Shown: in pieces, positions 32,801 through 42,058 of the stretch
Layout of the letters: every line of letters begins with the position of its first letter
Numbering within the stretch: the stretch's first letter is position 1
Assembly (NCBI GenBank): GCA_029990175.1
Contig: JARKIP010000035.1
Location: forward strand, 35,416,001 to 35,480,000
Length of the DNA stretch: 64,000 bases
Origin: Petunia secreta
Lineage: Eukaryota; Streptophyta; Magnoliopsida; Solanales; Solanaceae
Reading direction: 5' to 3'
Notes under the pieces: model-generated
Seen by the model: only the letters and a program-made list of their open reading frames with translations
What the model was told of the DNA's origin: nothing
Database searches by the model: none
Translations under genes and position numbers: made by a program

Positions 32801-35028
32801 TGGATGAGTCTAAGGTAGAGGCCATACGTGATTGGCCTACTCCCACTACCGTGACTCAAGTAAGGAGCTTTCATGGTCTCGCAAGCTTTTATAGGCGATT
32901 TGTGAAGGACTTTAGCTCCATTGCCGCTCCACTCACCGAATTGGTGAAGAAAGACCAACCCTTTGTTTGGGGAGAGCCTCAAGAGAAGGCCTTCCTTGAG
33001 TTGAAAAGTAGGTTGAGTACCGCCCCTCTATTACAATTGCCCGACTTCGGGAAGGCATTTGAGGTTGAGTGTGATGCCTCGGGGGTGGGAATTGGTGGTG
33101 TTTTAATGCAAGATAGCAAACCCATCGCCTACTTTAGTAAAAAATTGAAAGGGGCATCCTTGAATTATTCTACATATGACAAGGAGTTGTATGCCCTTGT
33201 GAGAGCCCTTGCCCATTGGCAACACTATCTTTGGCCTCGTGAGTTTGTAATCAAGAGTGACCATGAGTCACTCAAGCATTTGAGAGGCCAAGAGAAGCTC
33301 AATAAGAGACATGCCAAGTGGGTTGAATTCATTGAGTCTTTTCCCTATGTGATCCAATACAAGAAAGGGAAAGACAATGTTGTGGCGGATGCGCTTTCAA
33401 GAAAGTTTGCCCTAGCCACCACTCTCACCTCTAAGCTCATGGGTTTTGAGAGCATTAAATTGATGTATGCTCATGACCCAAAGCTAAAGAGTGTCCATGA
33501 CACTCTAGAGAAAGGGGAGAGAGTTGACAAATACCAATGGTTTGATGGTTATATCTTCAAAAATGGTAGGGTGTGCATTCCGGAGTCCTCTTGGAGAGAG
33601 TTGCTTGTGCATGAAGCACATTGCGGGGGACTCATGGGACATTTTGGCACAAGAAAGACTTTGGCCATTCTTCAAGAACAATTCCATTGGCCAAAGATGA
33701 GGGTGCATGTGGAAAAGTTTTGTGCTAATTGCCTTGAGTGCAAGCGAGCCAAATCTAAAGCCCACCCTCATGGGTTGTATACCCCTCTCCCAGTACCTAC
33801 TAGTCCATGGTTGGATATTTCAATGGATTTTGTGATGGGATTACCAAGGACTAGAGGGGGCCATGATAGCATTTATGTTGTTGTGGATAGGTTTTCCAAA
33901 ATGGCTCATTTCATTCCATGCAAGAAATGTGATGATGCACAACATGTGGCGACTTTGTTTATTGAAAATGTCTTTAAGTTGCATGGTGTGCCTCAAACCA
34001 TAGTGAGTGATAGGGACACTAAGTTCCTAAGTCATTTTTGGAGGTGTTTATGGGGTGCTTTAGGCACCAAGCTCTTGTTCTCCACGTCCCACCACCCCCA
34101 AACCGATGGGCAAACGGAAGTGGTAAACCGAACCTTGGGTGCTCTTCTTAGAGCCATGACTCGAGGCAAGGCCGGGACTTGGATTGATCGTTTACCTCTT
34201 GTGGAGTTTGCCTACAATCGCACATTGCATAGCATGATAGGCATGACTCCATTCGAGTGTGTTTATGGATTTAACCCCTTGATTCCCCTTGATCTAACCC
34301 CTTTGCCAAGGGAAATGGTTGTTAATTTTGAAGGTAAAGCTAGAGCCAAGGCTTTGGTTGAACTCCATGCAAAGGCGAAGAAGAACTTGGAGGAAGCTTA
34401 TGCTAAGGTTGCCGCCAAGAAGAACAAAGGACGCAAGAAGGTGGAACTCAAGAAGGGTGACTATGTGTGGGTGCACTTCCGGAAAGAAAGGTTTCCAAAC
34501 CTTAGGAAAGGGAAGTTGGCACCCCGAGGAGATGGCCCATTCCAAGTGCTCTCGAAGATAAACAACAATGCCTATGTGGTCGACTTACCAAGTGAGTATC
34601 AAGTTTCTAATACTTTCAATGTTAGTGACTTGGTTCCTTTGAATGTAGGTGATGAAGAGGCTGTGCTTAATGATGAAGAGGTCGTGGATGCTGCTTCGAT
34701 TTCGAGGACGAAATCTTCTCAAGAAGGGGAGGATGATAAGACCCAAACCCCCTCAAGACCATTCACTCGGAGTCAAGCCAAGTTGATCCAAGACACCCAT
34801 CTTCATTTGATATGGAAGGGTATGGAAGAAGGCTCCAAGACCGACTTGAAGACTATGCTTTGGTGCGCAATGGATGGAGGACCTTCTAGTACACTTGTCG
34901 AGGCATCCGGAGCACTTTTGGAAGCAACTCAAGAGGCCACAGCACCAGGCGGACCGCCTACTCAACTAGGCCGGCCGCCTACTTTTTGCTCACTCTCTGG
35001 ATCTCCTCTAGGCGGACCGCCTCTGTAA
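29851..35028 (+). CDS. A1 gag-pol polyprotein, intact
   Basis: Open frame of about 1,725 residues. The ATG at 29851 is chosen because related elements share AGGTACAATGGC there. Gag domain about residues 190-400 (TWWESVKRNRRRMG); CCHC knuckle from about 443 (CFKCKGYGHLSKDC); retropepsin with Asp about 544 (DSGSCANVIS); RT with FSKIDLRSGYHQ and YFDDILIYS (catalytic Asp pair about 928-929); RNase H (CDASGVGIGG, YDKELYALVRAL, SDHESLKHL); integrase HHCC, then DDE near 1326, 1387 and 1423; GPFQVL; and SRTKSSQEGEDD. The last ~98 codons lie in the 3' LTR. All catalytic motifs are present and no frame break is seen. There is no classical chromodomain, consistent with a CRM-like element. Confidence 0.95.
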   Translation: MANEGQDFIKEALASLLAKMDVMTQRIESLEKGASSTQGDKGTPSVPIEKGTPSVQIETGEGSSSPTFTPEQVVELLNQQRVKEDRERIERTGIPRILDNPPRDNPLPRPIRNVQPLEQVDEAQEGEEAEYGDDMYGLDDHFQPRRGMNWGRNVDRGRGRGRGPPMGFVGGNARREYGVNEDHYGGQPEPFRGGRDNNNNLNSVKITIPPFKGSSDPVEYLDWKLSMERIFDTNDMPELKKTKYAISTFESFASTWWESVKRNRRRMGMVLNLTWDELIRVMDEKYLTNQYRVDQQKRLYELKQGSKSVGEYFNEFEQVRMTLDLDEEDNETAMIRFKGGLNRDIASLLKFHKYNYHYKLCEDAVEAEKWLKEEKSLRYKSNTITPLNKPKDWKSPTTNAKFQSASGASASKEVKKPFERSTQPVGGNSRTQLSNPISSSTQCFKCKGYGHLSKDCPTRKTMVLVGDLVYEQDSEPGEEEGVEGEDEGDEGEITMIEDDESHAFLVVRRSLGVMCVEDVETLQRENLFHSKCRVMGLICSMIIDSGSCANVISQTLVTQLKIPTLKHPSPYKLQWLSECGELRVVKQCLIKFKIGNYVDEHMFDVVPMQACHLLFGRPWQFDRHVVHNGHANTYTVTHEGKKFVLQPMTPKQVSDDYKRMRELREVAKAKSVVETSPLTKSLVAIPPTSTGGICAMMQPGEILKGNDGNKLFICLVHKGMVLNSNCDFSSNPLPSVFENVLKDFGDMFPDEMPDGLPPLRGIEHQIDFVPGSQIPNKPAYRSNPEDTRELQKQVDELLTKGLVRESLSPCAVPVILVPKKDGTWRMCVDCRAVNKITVKYRHPIPRLDDMLDELSGSCVFSKIDLRSGYHQIRMKPGDEWKTAFKTKFGLYEWLVMPFGLSNAPSTFMRLMNHVLKPFINKFVVVYFDDILIYSKSIDDHVEHLRLVLEKLRAEKLYANFKKCAFGVEKVVFLGFVVSAQGVEVDESKVEAIRDWPTPTTVTQVRSFHGLASFYRRFVKDFSSIAAPLTELVKKDQPFVWGEPQEKAFLELKSRLSTAPLLQLPDFGKAFEVECDASGVGIGGVLMQDSKPIAYFSKKLKGASLNYSTYDKELYALVRALAHWQHYLWPREFVIKSDHESLKHLRGQEKLNKRHAKWVEFIESFPYVIQYKKGKDNVVADALSRKFALATTLTSKLMGFESIKLMYAHDPKLKSVHDTLEKGERVDKYQWFDGYIFKNGRVCIPESSWRELLVHEAHCGGLMGHFGTRKTLAILQEQFHWPKMRVHVEKFCANCLECKRAKSKAHPHGLYTPLPVPTSPWLDISMDFVMGLPRTRGGHDSIYVVVDRFSKMAHFIPCKKCDDAQHVATLFIENVFKLHGVPQTIVSDRDTKFLSHFWRCLWGALGTKLLFSTSHHPQTDGQTEVVNRTLGALLRAMTRGKAGTWIDRLPLVEFAYNRTLHSMIGMTPFECVYGFNPLIPLDLTPLPREMVVNFEGKARAKALVELHAKAKKNLEEAYAKVAAKKNKGRKKVELKKGDYVWVHFRKERFPNLRKGKLAPRGDGPFQVLSKINNNAYVVDLPSEYQVSNTFNVSDLVPLNVGDEEAVLNDEEVVDAASISRTKSSQEGEDDKTQTPSRPFTRSQAKLIQDTHLHLIWKGMEEGSKTDLKTMLWCAMDGGPSSTLVEASGALLEATQEATAPGGPPTQLGRPPTFCSLSGSPLGGPPL
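34698..34715 (+). other. Hairpin upstream of A1 polypurine tract
   Basis: GATTTCG-AGGA-CGAAATC: a perfect 7-bp stem with a 4-base loop, six bases before AAGAAGGGGAGGA. The same hairpin occurs beside the polypurine tract of nearly every element in the window. Confidence 0.7.
34721..34733 (+). other. A1 polypurine tract
   Basis: AAGAAGGGGAGGA directly before the 3' LTR (TGATAAG at 34734); the plus-strand primer. It is also coding (within QEGED). Confidence 0.9.
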
Positions 35029-35574
35029 AACGGGCAGACCGCCTACTTAAAAAGGGGCTGACCGCCCACTCCAAGTAGGCTGGGCGCCTACTCTACTAGG
35101 CTGGGCGCCTACTTGGGGCGCCTAGTGAGCTGAAGATGCGGGAATTGCTACTTTTTATGCTATGTTTGGACAAGTATAGCCCTATGAGGCCCTTATTGTT
35201 TTAACCCACTTTGGGGGTATTTTTGAGCTTTCATTACATGTAAGTGAAGTCTATAAATACTTCACAAACCTATTCAAACCTTAGTCTACCTTGAATTATA
35301 TGAATGATGAAAAGAAACTATCTCTTGTTTGGAGAATCCTTTGCCTTGGTTGCTTGAATTCACTAGTGGAATCTAGTTGAGTCTTGAACCGAAAACCCGA
35401 TCATTCTATTTGCGAGCCCCAAGTGTGGCTCGAGGGTAGTTGCATAGTGTAGGTCCTCCTTGACACCGATACGAGGGTATTATGGAACGAGTTCTCCATA
35501 GTTACTTCGTAGGGAGTTCGAGTAGTGTCTCGCTCTTTATCTTTATTTCCGCGTTTCGTATTTGATTCTTATCA
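34734..35574 (+). repeat. A1 3' LTR
   Basis: 841 bp, one difference from the 5' LTR seen by eye; contains the C-terminal coding tail up to 35028. Confidence 0.95.
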
Positions 35575-35579
35575 TCATC

Positions 35580-38500
35580 CTCCCCTTCTTGAGAAGATTT
35601 CGTCCTCGAAATCAATGCGTTCACGTCCTTGGCATCATCTCCTCGAGGTGCCCAATGCTCTCCTCCCTTGTAACTCTTGACCGTCACCTTGACATAGGTC
35701 TCTTCCAAGATCTCCCTTGCTTTAACATGGAGCTTAGAACCTACAAGCAACGACAAGCAAACACAAGAACTCCTACTTTGAAAGTAGGTTAGTGCAAAAA
35801 GTGTGGAAAACACACTCTTGTGATATAACCAAGCATCAATTAAAAGCACAAATATCAAGTCTCCAAAGAGAACAAAAAGTACTTGGTTAATGATCATCAT
35901 GCACCTAACACAATAGTGATCATATAAGCCATGGGGATATGAAAAATGCAAGATTAAGCTATCAAAATCCCCTTGAACCTTAAGCTCAAGATCAACAAAC
36001 CAATCTATCCTCGAGGTGTGATCAACATGTGGAGTGGAGTGAGTCAAGTAACCCATCATGCAAGTAACATCAAGTACTCCACTCCCCTTCTTTAGAGCAT
36101 ACTTACTCACACCAAGGGATCCCCTTTCAACTCCAACTTCATCACCTAAGCAACCCTTCTCAAAAGTCAAGCTCTCAAGGAAGGCATTGATGATAGATTC
36201 TTCTTCATCATAACCCCAACTAGCAATAGTAGGGTCACTCAAAGAACCATCTACCTCACCCAAATTCTCAAATAATGGGTTGCCTAAGGAATCAATTCCT
36301 TCACACCATGGGGGTTCCATTTGACCACCCACCCTAGCCCGATACAAGTCGCTACCACAAATGAGATTATCGTCACACAATGGAAATATAAAAGCATGCA
36401 TCTCAATATCATGATTAAGCATAGACAAATTATCGAGACTAGGTTCACTTGAGGAGTCATCATAGACAACCTTGTCCAATTCATGCAATTTGGACTCCTC
36501 AAGGACAAGAACATCCTCACCACAACACATTGGTCCACCAAATAGAAGCATATCAATTAGGGAATGGTCAACTACCTCATCTTTCCCTATGTCAAAGGTT
36601 GGCGGTGTGTCATAGCAAAGGTCACAATCATGGTCAACTATCAAATCTACACTAGGGAAGGGTTCAATGAACAATGAGCTCGCATCATGATGTGGCATAG
36701 CATCCCTTCCAACTAGTGTTTCACAAGCACATACAAGTTGACAACTAGACTCTACACTAGTGGTATACTCACTAGATGCATCAAAACCACCAACTAGTGT
36801 TGAGTCATCACAAGACAAGTAGCTAGTAGGGTCATGAAAAGGTGAAGCAACACTTACATTTGTAGTACTCCCTTGATCACTCACAAGGTTTGAAGTGTCA
36901 TATGCAACTTCTCCTTCATGAAGCTCACATTGAGGCTCCAATGACTTGTCTTCAAATGTACCTACACAAGAGCTTTCACAAGAAGAGATAGAAGATAAAA
37001 AAGGGTTAGAACAATGGGTGCTCTCACTCTCGATTTTTCTTTCCTCACCTCTCATCTCTCTCAATTTTACCTCTTGGTCAAGTGTAGTTTGTGGTGACAA
37101 TCCCCTCACATCACTCCTCAAATCCTCTCCTTTTTCCTCTCTTGGATTGTCACCGGTCACTCCCTCACTTCTCTCTATCTTTTCTCTCTCATTTGAAGTG
37201 GAGTGACTCTCACTTTGATCATTTTTTGGCAAGACAACAAGATTGTTTGCCTCGGGTTCAAGCACAATGGGTGACTTGGCTTTAGCCGCTTCCCTCAACT
37301 CCCTCATTCGCTTGTAGTCATCACTCACTTGTTTGGGAGTTAGGGGTTTCAACACAAATTTCCTTCCTTCATGTTGGAGCGTGTAAGTGTTGACACGACC
37401 GTCATGCACCACTTGCCTATCGAATTGCCATGGCCTCCCTAAGAGTAGGTGGCATGCTTGCATAGGCACAACGTCAAACAAATGCTCATCAACATAACTA
37501 CCCATTCTAAACTTGATCATGGCTTGTTTCATCACCTTAAGCTCTCCACATTCACTAAGCCATTGTAATCGGTAAGGTTTAGGATGCTTCATGGTAGTTA
37601 ACTTCAATTGCGCCACTAGTGATTGACTCACTGCATTTGCACAACTTCCGGAATCAATTATCATAGAGCAAACAACATCTTTGACCCGGCACCTAGCATG
37701 GAAAAGATTTTCCCTTTGCAAGGTTTCACTATCTTCCACAATCATAGCTCCTAGGCTCCTTCTCACAACTAAGAAAGTACGAGGATCCTCCTCCTCCACC
37801 GTGTCATCAAGCAAATCATTCTCCTCTACTCCCTCATCTCCCTCTACTCCCTCTACTCCCTCATCTTCCGATTCACTCTCTTTCTCATATGCATCATTAC
37901 CAACAACAATCATGGTCCTCTTTGTAGGACATTCCCTAGCAAAGTGACCATACCCCTTGCACTTGTGGCATTGTATTGAAGAAGAAGTAGGAGCATGTTG
38001 GTTAGTTTTAGAGTTACCTCCCACATTAGGTGTGTTCTTCTCATACGGCTTTTTCACATCCTTGGTAGCATTTGCACCACTTGTTCCACTTGCACTTGGG
38101 AACCTTGCATTTGTAGTAGGAGGCTTCCAATCCTTTGGTTTGCTTGTTGGAGTAGGAGTGCTACTCTTGTAGCGGAGGGATTTCTCCTCCTTGAGCCATT
38201 TCTCGGCCTCAACCGCATCTTCACATAGCTTGTAATGATCATCATATTTGTGGAACTTCAATTGTGAAGCTATGTCTCGGTTCAAGCCCCCTTTGAAGCG
38301 GATCATGGCCGTCTCATTGTCTTCATCATCTAAGTCAAGGATCATTCGGATTTGCTCAGATTCATTGAAGTATTCACCAACCGATTTGTACCCTTGCTTC
38401 AAATCATATAGACGCCTTTGTTGTTCAACCCGGTATTGATTAGTCAAGTACTTCTCATCCATCACACGGATCAACTCTTCCCAAGTAAGATTAATAGCCA

Positions 38501-39305
38501 TACCCGTCCTTCTTCTATTTCTCTTCACCGACTCCCACCAAGTAGAAGCAAAAGATTCAAAGGAGGATATTGCATACTTGGTCTTCTTCACATCGGGCAT
38601 ATCATTGGTGTCAAAGATACGCTCCATAGCCAATTTCCAACCAATGTACTCCACCGGGTCACTACTTCCTTTGAAAGAAGGAATAGTGAGCTTCACACTA
38701 TTAAGATTGTTGTTGTTGTCACGACCCCCTTGGAATGGCTCCGGTTGGCCTCCATGGTGATCATCATAAGCAACATAGTCCCTTCTAGCATTCCTCCCTC
38801 CATATCCTAAGGGTGGCCCTCGACCTCGGCCTCTACCCCGATCCACATTTCGACCCCAATTCATAGCTCGCCTTGGTTGAAAGTGATCATCAAACTCATA
38901 CACATTGTCATCATAATCAACTTCCTCCCCTTCTTGAGCCTCAACAACTTGCTCAAGAGGTTGCACATTTCGGACGGGTCTTGGTAGTGGAAAGTTTCTT
39001 GGAGGATTGTCTAAGATACGGGGAATGCCCGTTCGTTCAACTCTCTCTCGGTCCTCCTTCACCCGTTGTTGATTGAGCAATTCAACAACCTGCTCCGGGG
39101 TAAAAGTAGGACTACTTGAGCCTTCACCGGTCTCAATTTGGACACTCGGGGTCCCCTTTTCAATTGGGACACTCGGGGTCCCATGTTCTCCTTGAGTACT
39201 CGAGGCTCCCTTTTCAAGAGAGTCAATCCTTTGGTTCATGAGGTCCATCTTGGCAAGAAGATTAGCCAAGGCCTCCTTAATGAAATCTTGACCTTCGTTG
39301 GCCAT
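35580..39305 (-). CDS. Element B gag-protease-X polyprotein (3' end interrupted by A1)
   Basis: Open from the ATG at 39305 for about 1,240 codons. Gag domain (TWWESVKRNRRRTG), CCHC knuckle (CHKCKGYGHFAREC) and retropepsin (DSGSCANAVS, GRPWQFD) are close to those of A1 and F. After AKAKS the sequence leaves the pol frame. Instead of RT it has the X region, about 500 residues: acidic, Ser- and Cys-rich, with HHDASSLFIEPF, CYDTPPTFD and the hydrophobic VLFGDLIFVLLIDAWLYHK. A relic of the integrase C-terminus follows (HVKAREILEETYVKV), then SRTKSSQEGEDD. The insertion of A1 now makes the frame run into A1's LTR (false end at 35502). Gag here could still be made. Confidence 0.88.
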
Positions 39306-40540
39306 TGTACCTACAAAGAAAAGAAACAAGAGTTAGTTAAAACACCTCACTCGCTCCCTCACTTGTGTTCACTCGGATCACTCTTTTGGGTGGCGGTGGA
39401 TATTTCACTCAACTTGTAGTTCCAAAGCTTCACGTAGATGATTAGCAACTCCTCAACTCAACTAAACTATTCACGAGTCACGCACACTCCGGGGTGAGTG
39501 GAGTTAATGGGACTCAATGAACGCTAGGCACTTTGAAGTGAAGGACTTGAGTTAAAAGATTCTACGCTTTTCTTTAGAATTCTACTCTCCTTGCTAGGCA
39601 CGAATCACTTAAGAGCAATCAAAGGGTTAGCACTATTCAAGTAGATCGGTTACTCAAATTAGTACTAACTAGATGTTATGTTATCAAACAAAGGGAAATA
39701 CCTACGAAAATCTACCCGAAACAATACCTTCAGCACTCAGGAGGGGCGCCTGAAACTCAGGTGGGGCGCCTGGGTTGTGCTGTGTGCCAGGCGGGGCGCC
39801 TGGGTCTAGGCGGGGCGCCTGGGACTTAGGCAGTAGCCAAGTCAGGCGGGGCGCCTGGCTTAGGCGGGGCGCCTAGCCTGAAGCTTTTCCCAACTCGCTC
39901 CAAACTCGTTTCAAGTCGATTTTCAAGCCTCAAATCCGATGTTTTCAATTTGTTTTCACAATCCAAGGATACCCAAAGTTGTGTTTGATCTTCCTTAACA
40001 AAACCCAATCAAATTTTCAATCAAACAATCAATCAAATCAAGGTTCAATCTCAAGAACTCAAGAACACAAGGGTTTATCAAAAGGGTTTCAACAAGGATT
40101 GTGATTCATCAAAGAAGGTGTTACACATGTTCAAATCCCACAAAATTGGTACCGAATTGTTTGTTTTTCAATGAAGATCAATCCCCAATAACAAGTTTCC
40201 AAACAAACATCAATCCAACCCAAGAATCAAGGCAAAATTCATCAAGAACAAGTTCTTCAAGGGTTTAAGGGGTTTTGGGGTTTCAATTTTTCAAACTTCA
40301 CCAATTCCAACAATTTTGGTACCCAAGTAACGGGAAATCAATCACGATCAAGAATCCATAACACCCATATCACAAATCATCCAAATCAACAAGTTACACC
40401 AAATTTTTGTATTTTTCAATTTTTCAATTTTTTTGTAATTTTCTCCTTTCTAACAACTTCAACAACAAGAAAAACTAAAAGAAGATACTAGGCACGAAGA
40501 ACCAAGGGTCGGGGGTTTGTAGAAACAAAACCCGAGCCTT
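39306..40540 (-). promoter_or_regulatory. Element B 5' leader
   Basis: Non-coding. It has the splice-acceptor-like TTTGTAGGTACAATG at the gag end, the conserved leader block at about 39480-39610, and a palindrome array at about 39741-39875 with GGGGCGCC cores as in its own LTR. The remainder is A/T-rich without recognisable features. Confidence 0.7.
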
Positions 40541-40552
40541 GCTCTGATACCA
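40541..40552 (-). other. Element B primer binding site
   Basis: GCTCTGATACCA, three bases from the 5' LTR at 40556; complementary to initiator tRNA-Met in the element's sense. Confidence 0.93.
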
Positions 40553-40555
40553 AAC

Positions 40556-41373
40556 TGATGAGAATCAAACGCGAAAAAGTAAAAGATAAAGAACGAGACG
40601 TAACTCGATCTCTAATCCCAAGTAGCAACGGAGAACTTGTTCCGTTACACCCGAGAGAAGGACAAGAACACCTACGCTATGCAACTACCCTCGAGCTAAC
40701 GCGAGCACGCAAGTAGAATGGTCGGAGAGGAAGAGTATTCATCTAGATCCGCTAGAAGACATACAAGTCCAAGATCAAAAGGTTTCATTCAATAATCAAG
40801 AGCCTTGCTCATGTTCATCATTCATAATCATCAATAATAAGCTAAGTGTAAAATAAGCTAGGCTTGGATATTTATAGTGTTTCCCAAGCTTACACAAAGA
40901 CTTAATTACCCTTACTAATAAGGTTCATCAAATAAGCCACGTAGGGCAAAATAGTAAAAGAAACATAAGTTCAGCAGCTAGGAGGGGCGCCTGGGGCTGG
41001 GAGGGGCGCCTGGAACATGCTGAAGCTAGGCTGGGCGCCTGGAGCTAGGCGGGGCGCCTGGCTTGGCCTTCAGCTAGGCTGGGCGACTGAAGCTAGGCGG
41101 GGCGCCTGGCTTGGCCTTCAGCTAGGCTGGGCGCCTAGCCAGGTGGGGCGCCTGGTGCTTTGCTGGGCCTTAGGCAGTGAGCTCCCTAGGCGGGGCGCCT
41201 GGGGTAGGCGGGGCGCCTAGCTCTGCTGGGCTCTCTTCTTCCTTAGGCGTGAGGCCTAGTTTGAGCACCCGGAACACTTCCAAAGCCCTTGACTTCAAGT
41301 CCATTGTATCTTCCAAGCTTGGCACAAGTCGGAAAGTGTTGGAAAGTGTCTTGGTGCGATTTGGGTCTCATCA
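40556..41373 (-). repeat. Element B 5' LTR
   Basis: 818 bp; about three differences from the 3' LTR (for example near 40572 and 41087). Followed by the AGCTA duplication. Confidence 0.93.
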
Positions 41374-41523
41374 AGCTAGGCGGGGCGCCTGGGCACTTTT
41401 CAGCTCTTAGGCAGTGAGCTTGCCAGGCGGGGCGCCTGGGTCTAGGCGGGGCGCCTGGGTGTGCTGGGCCTTCTTCCTCCTCTTTAGGCGTGGAGCCTAA
41501 TGCTGAAACCATCCGGAACACTT

Positions 41524-42035
41524 TGATGCAGCCGGGCTATCAAGGATTGGGCCCCGGGCTATCAAGGATTGGGCCCGCATCATAAGGAGCCGCCCGTAGT
41601 GGGGTCCACCCCCTGGAGGAGTTGCGTTGCTCGGGGTGGTCATGGTGGTGTCAGGGACGGACCTCGATTTGGGGTTGATCCGGCGATATAAGAGTTGCGT
41701 TGCGCCTCTACCAACAGCTATGGCTTTTGGTAGAAATGGTTGCAGTGCTCTCTTAAAGTTTGGTATCAAAGCCAACCCGGGTTCGATTCCTGGCTACACC
41801 ATGCGAAGTTCGGGGACGAACTTGCTTTAAAGAAAGGGGGGATGATGCAGCCGGGCTATCAAGGATTGGCCCCCGGGCTATCAAGGATTGGGCCCGCATC
41901 ATAAGGAGCCGCCCGTAGTGGGGTCCACCCCCTGGAGGAGTTGCGTTGCTCGGGGTGGTCATGGTGGTGTCAGGGACGGACCTCGATTTGGGGTTGATCC
42001 GGCGATATAAGAGTTGCGTTGCGCCTCTACCAACA
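41524..42035 (+). mobile_element. TRIM-like mini-retrotransposon
   Basis: Direct repeats start TGATGCAGCCGGG at 41524 and 41843. The second is cut after 193 bp. The first ends at about 41744 if it ends in TGCA, or nearer 41760. Each repeat holds two tandem copies of GGGCTATCAAGGATTGGGCC. Between them lie a primer-like TGGTATCAAAGC (41761-41772, one mismatch to the initiator tRNA-Met site), a T-arm-like block with a perfect B-box GGTTCGATTCC (41780-41790), a hairpin AAGTTCG-GGGA-CGAACTT (41806-41823) and the polypurine tract AAAGAAAGGGGGGA before the second repeat. No protein is coded. TRIM is the family name for such terminal-repeat miniatures; this specific family I do not recognise. Confidence 0.78.
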
Positions 42036-42058
42036 ACTCCTGGGGAGGCTCCGTTTAC

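Larger units (their letters stand above)
27928..35574 (+). mobile_element. Element A1, intact autonomous gag-pol element, TSD TCATC
   Basis: 7,647-bp plus-strand element. The 841-bp LTRs (27928-28768, 34734-35574) differ at one position that I can see (G at 28230, A at 35036). The TCATC duplication is at 27923-27927 and 35575-35579. Primer site, leader, a single open gag-pol frame and the polypurine tract are all present. It is the best candidate for an active element in the window. Confidence 0.96.
27108..41373 (-). mobile_element. Element B, tier-2 non-autonomous element, TSD AGCTA
   Basis: Minus-strand element with 818-bp LTRs at 27108-27925 and 40556-41373. I noticed about three differences between them. 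The AGCTA duplication is at 27103-27107 and 41374-41378. The internal region is 35580-40555. Element A1 sits two bases from its 3' LTR/polypurine-tract boundary. It encodes gag, protease and X but no RT or integrase, so movement would need another element's enzymes. Confidence 0.93.

Noticed and set aside
34500..34740. Classical chromodomain after integrase
   Set aside because: The sequence passes from the GPFQVL module to SRTKSSQEGEDD without the aromatic cage pattern of a chromodomain.
41761..41800. Possible tRNA gene or Pol III promoter in the TRIM
   Set aside because: The B-box is perfect but the only A-box-like sequence overlaps the primer site, eight bases away and with a mismatch; there is no cloverleaf or T-rich terminator.
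41500..41830. Short frames in the TRIM as proteins
   Set aside because: They start at non-ATG codons, run through direct repeats and differ between the two copies.
42036..42058. Target duplication or filler of C2 alone
   Set aside because: TTTAC left of C2 does not match CACTT to its right; the 23 bp instead match the C2 leader in inverse orientation and the true duplication encloses the TRIM.
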